From Candidatus Glassbacteria bacterium RIFCSPLOWO2_12_FULL_58_11 (GTDB taxonomy: Bacteria > Gemmatimonadota > Glassbacteria > GWA2-58-10): a stretch of DNA of 11,317 nt. Below are positions 6,401 through 11,317 of this stretch, piece after piece. The stretch spans positions 1 through 11,317 of the forward strand of contig MFIX01000021.1 of the NCBI GenBank assembly GCA_001780825.1, in the 5' to 3' direction. Below the pieces are notes generated by a model that had not been told where the DNA came from, did not search any database, and was given only the letters and a program-made list of their open reading frames with translations. Made by a program: the position numbers and the translations under genes. How positions within the stretch are numbered: position 1 is the stretch's first letter; every line of letters starts with the position of its first letter.

Positions 6401-7516
6401 GAGCGCCATGGTTTTCGGCAGGCCGCACTGGTGCAGCTTGAGCTCCGGACCGACCACGATCACCGACCGGCCGGAATAGTCCACGCGCTTGCCGAGCAGG
6501 TTCTGACGGAACCTGCCCTGCTTGCCTTTGAGCATGTCGCTCAACGATTTGAGCGGCCGCTTTCCCCGGCCGCGCACCACGCGCGTGCGCCGTCCGTTGT
6601 CGAAGAGGGCGTCGACCGCCTCCTGGAGCATGCGCTTCTCATTGCGCAGAATTACCTCGGGAGCGCGCATCTCGATAAGTTTTTTAAGCCGGTTGTTGCG
6701 GTTGATCACCCGGCGGTAGAGGTCGTTCAGGTCGCTGGTGGCGAACCTTCCTCCCTCGAGCGGGACCAGTGGGCGGAGGTTGGGCGGGATGATCGGGACC
6801 ACGTCCATGATCATCCATTCAGGGCGGTTGCCGCTGAGACGGAAGGCTTCGACGACTTTCAGGCGCTTGAGCAGGCTCTTTTTCCGGTGGGGCGAGGTTT
6901 CGACCTTGACCAGAGAGCGCAGCTCGCTGCTATGGTCCTCGATATCGATCTCCTGCAGCAGTTCCTTGATCGCCTGGGCGCCGATCCCGGCCCTGAAGCC
7001 CTCGATCTGGTTTTCCTCGGTCTCCAGGAACTCCTCTTCGCTGATCAGCTCTTTCTTCTTGTACTTGCTCTTGCCGGGGTGGATAACGATATAATTGGCA
7101 TAATACAGCACCTTTTCCAGGTCTCGCAGGGCCATGTCCATCAAGTATCCCATTCGGCTGGGAAGGCTCTTGAAAAACCAGATATGCGCCACCGGCACGG
7201 CGAGCTGGACATGCCCCATCCGCTCCCTTCGCACCCGGGAGAGAGTTACCTGCACGCCGCACTTGTCACAGATCACCCCGCGATACCTGATCCCCTTGTA
7301 CTTGCCGCAGTTGCATTCCCAATCCTTGACCGGGCCGAAGATTTTTTCGCAGAACAGCCCATCACGCTCGGGTTTGAAAGAGCGGTAGTTGATGGTTTCA
7401 GGCTTGGTCACCTCCCCATAGCTCCACTGCTTGATCTGATCCGGGGAGGCAATGCTGACCTGGATATATTTGAAACCGCTCTGACTGCTCTCGCGTGGAT
7501 TTCTCAGATCTATCAT
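3419..7516 (-). CDS. rpoC: DNA-directed RNA polymerase subunit beta'
   Basis: Encodes 1365 residues of RpoC, which with RpoB forms the catalytic cleft of RNA polymerase. An N-terminal zinc site has Cys68, Cys70, Cys83 and Cys86 (CNCGKYK...CDKC). The absolutely conserved NADFDGD (456-462) carries the three aspartates, 458, 460 and 462, that hold the catalytic magnesium. A bridge helix lies around 740-776 (NFREGL...KTADAGYLTRR). The second zinc site uses Cys785, Cys875, Cys882 and Cys885. The trigger loop begins QSIGEPGTQLTLRTFHYGG (908-926) and resumes at YKTRDITGGLPRV (1103-1115). The ~176 residues between are an SI3-like insertion. The protein ends in a short acidic tail. The ATG at 7514-7516 has a GAGGG ribosome binding site 4 bases upstream and gives the usual N-terminus. 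It follows rpoB by 98 bases; the stop is TAG. No frameshift or missing catalytic residue is seen. Confidence 0.98.
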   Translation of the reverse strand: MIDLRNPRESSQSGFKYIQVSIASPDQIKQWSYGEVTKPETINYRSFKPERDGLFCEKIFGPVKDWECNCGKYKGIRYRGVICDKCGVQVTLSRVRRERMGHVQLAVPVAHIWFFKSLPSRMGYLMDMALRDLEKVLYYANYIVIHPGKSKYKKKELISEEEFLETEENQIEGFRAGIGAQAIKELLQEIDIEDHSSELRSLVKVETSPHRKKSLLKRLKVVEAFRLSGNRPEWMIMDVVPIIPPNLRPLVPLEGGRFATSDLNDLYRRVINRNNRLKKLIEMRAPEVILRNEKRMLQEAVDALFDNGRRTRVVRGRGKRPLKSLSDMLKGKQGRFRQNLLGKRVDYSGRSVIVVGPELKLHQCGLPKTMALDLFKPFIIRKLEEKGFVQTVKSAKKLVEKERPEVWDILEEIVRDHPVLLNRAPTLHRLGIQAFEPILVEGKAIRVHPMVCPAFNADFDGDQMAVHVPLSYEAQIECRVLMLSSNNILLPSNGTPVASPSQDIVLGCYYLTRERYKEDPDYKAPRYTDANDVIRLLENDYIKLHDRIFLKVNDRFEETTVGRVIFNQIVPKELGFINREMKKSALSTLVFQSYAVSGLKSTVNFLDDLKEIGFRYATWAGMTVGVTDMLIPKRKADLLQAARKEVEAITQAYQQRAITDGERYNKVIDTWTHTTSDVAKEMFTALRKSTEGFNPIYMMADSGARGSREQIRQLAGMRGLMAKPQKKITGQVGEIIEAPITSNFREGLTVLEYFISTHGARKGLADTALKTADAGYLTRRLVDVCQDVTITEEDCGTIMGLDISALKEAEEVIEPLKDRIVGRTGLEDVYDPINKDPEGNPIVIIRAGATIDDDSAARAEECGIEKVRIRSVLTCESERGLCQKCYGRDLATMRMVEIGEAVGIIAAQSIGEPGTQLTLRTFHYGGTASRIAAQSRKNSPVDGSVHYDNIVSVTNSEGNTIVVSREGEIVIKDSEDRVRGRSTVPYGATIQVKDGDKVEAEQLLFEWDPHSNPILTDTAGKINFDDIFEDITLREELDEITGRRQRVIIDDREKSYHPHIEILDAKGEKIRDFIIPTGAYLQINDGEEVTAGTILAKLSREIYKTRDITGGLPRVAELFEARKPKDPAVITEIDGRVTFGKIIRGNRQIIVSPEVGEPREYLIPYGKHLRVHEGDWVRSGDRLSEGPINPHDILRIKGPRAVQEYLLNETQEVYRLQGVKINDKHIGVIVRQMLNKVNIVNPGDTNYLEGESVDKHQFRRENERVIKEGGEPATSMPQLLGITKASLTTSSFISAASFQETTRVLTEAAINGMRDNLLGLKENIIIGHPIPAGTGLLRYKDVIFPKSPEEEEVEKETAIEQEIQL

Positions 7517-7575
7517 GGCACCCTCGTTGGGGTAAAATTGAAAAGATGTTCTATATTCCAGCTAACAGTCTCGAT

Positions 7576-7599
7576 CCCGGACATTCAGTCGCATCCGGG
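7576..7599 (-). other. Small hairpin in the rpoB-rpoC spacer
   Basis: On the minus strand CCCGGA (7599-7594) and TCCGGG (7581-7576) form a perfect 6-bp stem around a 12-base loop, within the 98-base gap between rpoB and rpoC. No U-run follows, so it is not an intrinsic terminator. Further downstream the spacer becomes AT-rich up to the GAGGG site of rpoC. A processing or spacer role is possible; chance pairing is equally plausible. Confidence 0.25.
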
Positions 7600-7614
7600 G
7601 GGACTCCCGGAAAG

Positions 7615-10600
7615 CTATTCGTCTTCCTTGCCGAGCACTACCGACAGTCCGAGACTCATCAACTCTTTAATCAGGACGTTGAACGATTCCGGAGTACCCG
7701 GCTCAGGCAGGTTCTCGCCCTTGACAATCGCCTCGTAAACCTTGCTGCGCCCCACCACGTCATCGCTTTTAACCGTCAACATTTCCTGCAGGGTGTGCGA
7801 GGCGCCGTGGGCCTCCAGGGCCCAGACCTCCATCTCGCCGAAACGCTGGCCGCCGAACTGCGCCTTACCGGCGAGCGGCTGCTGCGTGACCAGGGAGTAA
7901 GGTCCGATCGACCGGGCGTGAATCTTGTCCTCGACCAGATGGCTGAGCTTGAGCATGTAGATGTAGCCGACGGAGACCGGGAAATCGAACAGCTTGCCCG
8001 TGCGGCCGTCGCGCAACGGCATCTTGCCCTTGGGCGGCAAACCGGCTTTCTCCATCAGGTCGAAAATCTCCTCTTCGCTCGCCCCGTGGAACACCGGCGT
8101 CTCGACAGAAAAGCCCAGAAGCTTGGCCGCATAACCGAGGTGAGTTTCGAGGATCTGGCCCACGTTCATGCGCGAGGGGACTCCCAGCGGGTTGAGCACT
8201 ATCTCCACCGGGGTGCCGTCCGGCAGGAAAGGCAAGTCCTCCTCGGGGACGATCTTAGCGACGATACCCTTGTTCCCGTGACGGCCGGCCATCTTGTCGC
8301 CTACAGCTACCTTACGCTTCTCGGCAACATAGACTTTGACCAGTTGTACGACACCGGGAGGCAGTTCATCCGGGGCCTTGATCTTCTCGATCTGCTGATT
8401 GGAGTATTCACGGGCCTGGTTGATCTTGATCTCCGCGGCGGCGACCAGCTCCTTGATCTTATCGGTGGCCGCCGTGTCCTCCAGGGTAATTGTGGGGATT
8501 TCGATCTTGTTGAAATCGATTGACTCGACGTCCCGGGCGCTCAGTTTTTTGCCCGCCTTGAAGTGCTGCTTGCGGGTTTCCTTGTTGTAGAGGCAGACGA
8601 TCTTCTCGCCCTTGAGCAGACGGCCGATTTCCTGGTGCATGAACTGATGGATCGCGGCTATCCGCTGCTGCTCCTTGCGGCTCTGTTTCTCCACCGCTGA
8701 ATTTTTCAGGTCGTCGATCAGCGGGTCCTCGATCAGGCGGCTGAAGACTTTCACGTCGATCACGATACCCTCGATACCGGGCGGCACCTTGAGCGAGGTG
8801 TCTTTGACATCCCCGGCCTTGTCGCCGAAAATAGCCTTGAGCAGCCGCTCCTCGGGGCTCAGCTCGGTCTCGCCCTTGGGGCTGACCTTGCCGACCAGGA
8901 TATCGCCGTGGGAGACCTTGGCCCCGACGCGGACAATTCCGCGCTCGTCAAGGTTGCGCACCGCATCCTCGCCGACATTCGGGATTTCGCTGGTGATCTC
9001 CTCGGTGCCGCGCTTGGTGTCTCGCACCTGGATCTCGAGCTCCTGGATGTGGATCGAGGTGAATTTATCTTCCTTGACCAGCTTCTCGCTGATCACGATC
9101 GCATCCTCGTAATTGTATCCGTACCAGGGCATGAATGCGGCGAGGACGTTTACGCCGAGGGCGATCTGGCCCTTATCGCTCGAGGCGCCATCGGCGATAA
9201 TCTGCCGTGCGTCGATCCTCTCGCCCATATCGACCAGCGGGCGCTGGTTGATGGCGGTGTCCTGGTTGGTGCGCTGGAACTTGCGCATCCGGTAGAAATC
9301 GCGCTCCTCCATCTTGGAGAACAGAGTGCCTTTGGCCGAGCGCTCCTTTTCATCGACCAGGACCACGATCCCATTGGCGTCCACATATTCGACCAGGCCG
9401 CCGCGGCGGGCCACCACGACCGTGCCGCTGTCGCGGGCCACGCGCTCCTCCAGGCCGGTCCTGACAATCGGGGCCTCGGGGTTGAGCAGCGGGACCGCCT
9501 GGCGCTGCATGTTGGAACCCATCAGCGCCCGGTTGGCGTCATCGTGCTCGAGGAACGGGATCAGGGCGGCGGCGATACTGACGATCTGCGCCGGGGCGAC
9601 GTCCATGTAATCGATCTGGTCCGGCGGAAGCTGAATGAAATCGTTACGGCTGCGGCAGAGCACCAGCTCGTTGATAAATTTACCTTTCTCATCCAGCGGA
9701 GCATTGGCCTGGGCGATACGGTACTTGTTTTCCTCGAAAGCGTCCATCTGGCGGATTTCGTCAGTCACCCGGCCGTTGGTCACCTTGCGGTAAGGGGTCT
9801 CGATAAAGCCAAGCTCGTTGATCTGGGCATAGGTGGTCAGGCTGGTGATCAGGCCGATATTCGGACCTTCCGGGGTCTCGATCGGGCACATACGGCCGTA
9901 GTGCGAATAGTGGACATCGCGCACCTCGAAGCCAGCCCGCTCGCGGGTCAGACCTCCGGGGCCGAGCGCGGAGAGGCGCCGCTTGTGGGTCAGCTCGGCC
10001 AGTGGGTTGGTCTGGTCCATGAACTGGGAAAGCTGGCTCGAGCCGAAAAAGGCGTTGATCACGGCGCTGATCGTGCGCGAATTGACCAGGTCGTCGATAG
10101 TCAGGCCCTCGGTATTCTGCAGGCTCATGCGCTCCTTGATCAGCCGCGACATCCGGTTCAGGCCCAGGCTGATCTGATTGGCGATCAGCTCGCAGACCGA
10201 ACGGATGCGGCGGTTGCCGAGGTGGTCAATATCATCGATCTCGCCCTGGCCCTCGGTAAGCAGGACCAGGTACTTGATGACTTCGATAAAGTCCTGCTGG
10301 GTCAGCGTGACAGTTTCCAGCGGAATCTTGAGCTCCAGGCGCTGGTTGATCTTGAAGCGGCCCACCGCACCCAGGTCGTAACGCTTGGGACTGAAAAAGA
10401 GCTTGTCGATAAAATCGCGGGCGATCTCCAGATTGGGCGGGTCTCCGTTGCGCAAAGCGTTGTAGATACGGATCAGCGCCTCTTCCTCGTTGTGGCAGTT
10501 GTCCTTGCGCAGGGTATTCTTGATCAGCTTGTTGTCCAGACCCTTCACCAGCGGGGAATAAACCTCGATTTTCTCTCGGTTCTGAGCTCCCAGGGTGCGG

Positions 10601-11317
10601 GCGAGCTGCAGGGAAAGCTCCTGGCCGACCGCGGCCAGCACCTCTCCGGTTTCCGGATCCACGAGCTCCTCGGCCAGGAGATATCCGGTGGAGGCATCCC
10701 GTTTGCGTTTTCCCTTGCCCGCCACCTTTTTCAGCTCGATCGAGGTTTTCTCGTAAAACAGCTCGATAATGTCCTTGTTTTCCGGATAACCCAGGACCCT
10801 CAGGAGGGTAGTGGCCGGAAACTTTTTCTTTTTATCGATATGCACGAACAGGGTGTCGTGGATATCCACGGTAAACTCGACCCACGACCCGCGGAATGGG
10901 ATAATGCGGGCCGAGAACAGCCGCTGCCCATTAGTGTGGGTGGTTTCCTCGAAAATCACGCCAGGCGAGCGGTGCAACTGGCTGACAATCACGCGCTCGG
11001 CCCCGTTGATCACGAAAGTGCCGAGCTCGGTGAGCAGGGGCAGCTCGCCGAGAAACACCTCTTTCTCGATGATATCCTTGATCTTCTTCTTGTTGCCCAC
11101 GGTCTCTTTCGAGATCAGCCGGAGGGTGGCCTTGAGCGGGATGGCATGGGTCATGTCCCGTTCCTGGCACTCCTCCACCGTGTATTTGGGCACACCGAGG
11201 CTGTACTTGACGAATTCGAGGGTGTAGTTGTCCTGATAGTCGTTGATCGGGAACACCTCGCTGAATACAGCCTGGAGCCCGACGTGCTTTCTTTTCTCCG
11301 GCGGAGTATCTTTCTGC
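7615..11317 (-). CDS. rpoB: DNA-directed RNA polymerase subunit beta (5' end outside window)
   Basis: Encodes the C-terminal 1233 residues of RpoB; the reading frame stays open to the right edge. The codons before the GTG at 11254-11256 translate to KRKHVGLQAVFSE leading into VFPINDYQ, matching the RpoB N-terminal region, so that GTG is an internal valine, not a start. Perhaps 30-45 residues are missing. Hallmarks in order: GTFVINGAERVIVSQLHRSPG; the rifampicin-binding cluster FFGSSQLSQFMDQTNP...HKRRLSALGPGG (about 9955-10050); HYGRMCPIETPEGPNIGLI; GYNYEDAIVISEKL near the active site; GDKMAGRHGNKG; and the C-terminal clamp region SIGPYSLVTQQPLAGKAQFG. Equivalents of E. coli Asp516, His526 and Ser531 (codons at 10015-10017, 9985-9987 and 9970-9972) are wild type, predicting rifampicin sensitivity. 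It carries a short SI1-like segment (YLLAEELVDPETGEVLAAVG) and an SI2-like insertion of about 120 residues (about 8373-8740). The stop is TAG. Confidence 0.98.
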   Translation of the reverse strand, partial: QKDTPPEKRKHVGLQAVFSEVFPINDYQDNYTLEFVKYSLGVPKYTVEECQERDMTHAIPLKATLRLISKETVGNKKKIKDIIEKEVFLGELPLLTELGTFVINGAERVIVSQLHRSPGVIFEETTHTNGQRLFSARIIPFRGSWVEFTVDIHDTLFVHIDKKKKFPATTLLRVLGYPENKDIIELFYEKTSIELKKVAGKGKRKRDASTGYLLAEELVDPETGEVLAAVGQELSLQLARTLGAQNREKIEVYSPLVKGLDNKLIKNTLRKDNCHNEEEALIRIYNALRNGDPPNLEIARDFIDKLFFSPKRYDLGAVGRFKINQRLELKIPLETVTLTQQDFIEVIKYLVLLTEGQGEIDDIDHLGNRRIRSVCELIANQISLGLNRMSRLIKERMSLQNTEGLTIDDLVNSRTISAVINAFFGSSQLSQFMDQTNPLAELTHKRRLSALGPGGLTRERAGFEVRDVHYSHYGRMCPIETPEGPNIGLITSLTTYAQINELGFIETPYRKVTNGRVTDEIRQMDAFEENKYRIAQANAPLDEKGKFINELVLCRSRNDFIQLPPDQIDYMDVAPAQIVSIAAALIPFLEHDDANRALMGSNMQRQAVPLLNPEAPIVRTGLEERVARDSGTVVVARRGGLVEYVDANGIVVLVDEKERSAKGTLFSKMEERDFYRMRKFQRTNQDTAINQRPLVDMGERIDARQIIADGASSDKGQIALGVNVLAAFMPWYGYNYEDAIVISEKLVKEDKFTSIHIQELEIQVRDTKRGTEEITSEIPNVGEDAVRNLDERGIVRVGAKVSHGDILVGKVSPKGETELSPEERLLKAIFGDKAGDVKDTSLKVPPGIEGIVIDVKVFSRLIEDPLIDDLKNSAVEKQSRKEQQRIAAIHQFMHQEIGRLLKGEKIVCLYNKETRKQHFKAGKKLSARDVESIDFNKIEIPTITLEDTAATDKIKELVAAAEIKINQAREYSNQQIEKIKAPDELPPGVVQLVKVYVAEKRKVAVGDKMAGRHGNKGIVAKIVPEEDLPFLPDGTPVEIVLNPLGVPSRMNVGQILETHLGYAAKLLGFSVETPVFHGASEEEIFDLMEKAGLPPKGKMPLRDGRTGKLFDFPVSVGYIYMLKLSHLVEDKIHARSIGPYSLVTQQPLAGKAQFGGQRFGEMEVWALEAHGASHTLQEMLTVKSDDVVGRSKVYEAIVKGENLPEPGTPESFNVLIKELMSLGLSVVLGKEDE

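Noticed and set aside
7517..7560. A -10-like TATAGA in the rpoB-rpoC spacer.
   Set aside because: No acceptable -35 lies 16-18 bases upstream. rpoB and rpoC are normally co-transcribed.
3533..7738. A 1401-codon open frame on the plus strand opposite rpoC and the end of rpoB.
   Set aside because: It is in register with the rpoC codons and stays open only because TTA, CTA and TCA are avoided there. The minus strand encodes unmistakable RpoC, and the antisense protein shows no recognisable motifs.
7495..8523. A 342-codon plus-strand frame opposite the 3' end of rpoB.
   Set aside because: It is in register with rpoB codons and shows no protein-like motifs; the minus strand is clearly RpoB.
11254..11256. 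This GTG as the start of rpoB.
   Set aside because: The frame continues upstream to the window edge with RpoB-like residues (VGLQAVFSE), so it is an internal valine codon.
1..11317. A novel system, mobile element, CRISPR array or RNA gene hidden in the window.
   Set aside because: Coding sequence for six conserved genes covers nearly everything, the spacers are 12-167 bases, and none shows repeats, tRNA-like folds, transposase remnants or additional plausible genes.

Overview
The window is an ordinary, highly conserved bacterial housekeeping locus, read entirely on the minus strand. In transcription order it holds rpoB (5' end outside the window), rpoC, rpsL, rpsG, fusA and the first 28 codons of tuf. 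This is the classic rpoBC-str arrangement: the two large RNA polymerase subunits, then ribosomal proteins S12 and S7, then elongation factors G and Tu. I found no mobile element, CRISPR array, tRNA, rRNA, defence gene or unknown protein-coding gene, and no new biological system. The interest lies in the control signals between genes.

Layout, right to left. rpoB occupies 7615-11317, is open at the right edge, and lacks perhaps 30-45 N-terminal codons. A 98-base spacer leads to rpoC (3419-7516). A 167-base spacer follows, holding a GC hairpin just after the rpoC stop, a terminator-like hairpin with a short U-run, and a strong sigma-70-type promoter (TTGACA, 17-base spacer, TAACTT). rpsL (2877-3251) most likely starts at TTG behind a GGAGG ribosome binding site. 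rpsG (2394-2864) follows after only 12 bases. A second 167-base spacer with two GC hairpins precedes fusA (142-2226). A 55-base AT-rich spacer with a good AAGGAG site precedes tuf (1-86). No gene-free stretch exceeds 300 bases.

How it works together. rpoB and rpoC encode the beta and beta' subunits that form the catalytic core of RNA polymerase. rpsL and rpsG encode S12 (decoding centre) and S7 (30S head assembly). fusA and tuf encode the GTPases for translocation and aminoacyl-tRNA delivery. The terminator and promoter between rpoC and rpsL suggest that the translation genes can be transcribed independently of the polymerase genes.

Organism. The genes are GC-rich with strongly biased codon use. 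RpoC has a long insertion in the trigger loop (SI3-like), and RpoB has a short SI1-like and a ~120-residue SI2-like insertion. Such insertions are known from Gram-negative lineages and argue against Firmicutes and Actinobacteria. The proteins resemble those of FCB-type or uncultured candidate-phylum bacteria, but I cannot name the taxon from sequence alone. Three of the five visible stops are TAG, and all frames are intact under the standard bacterial code.
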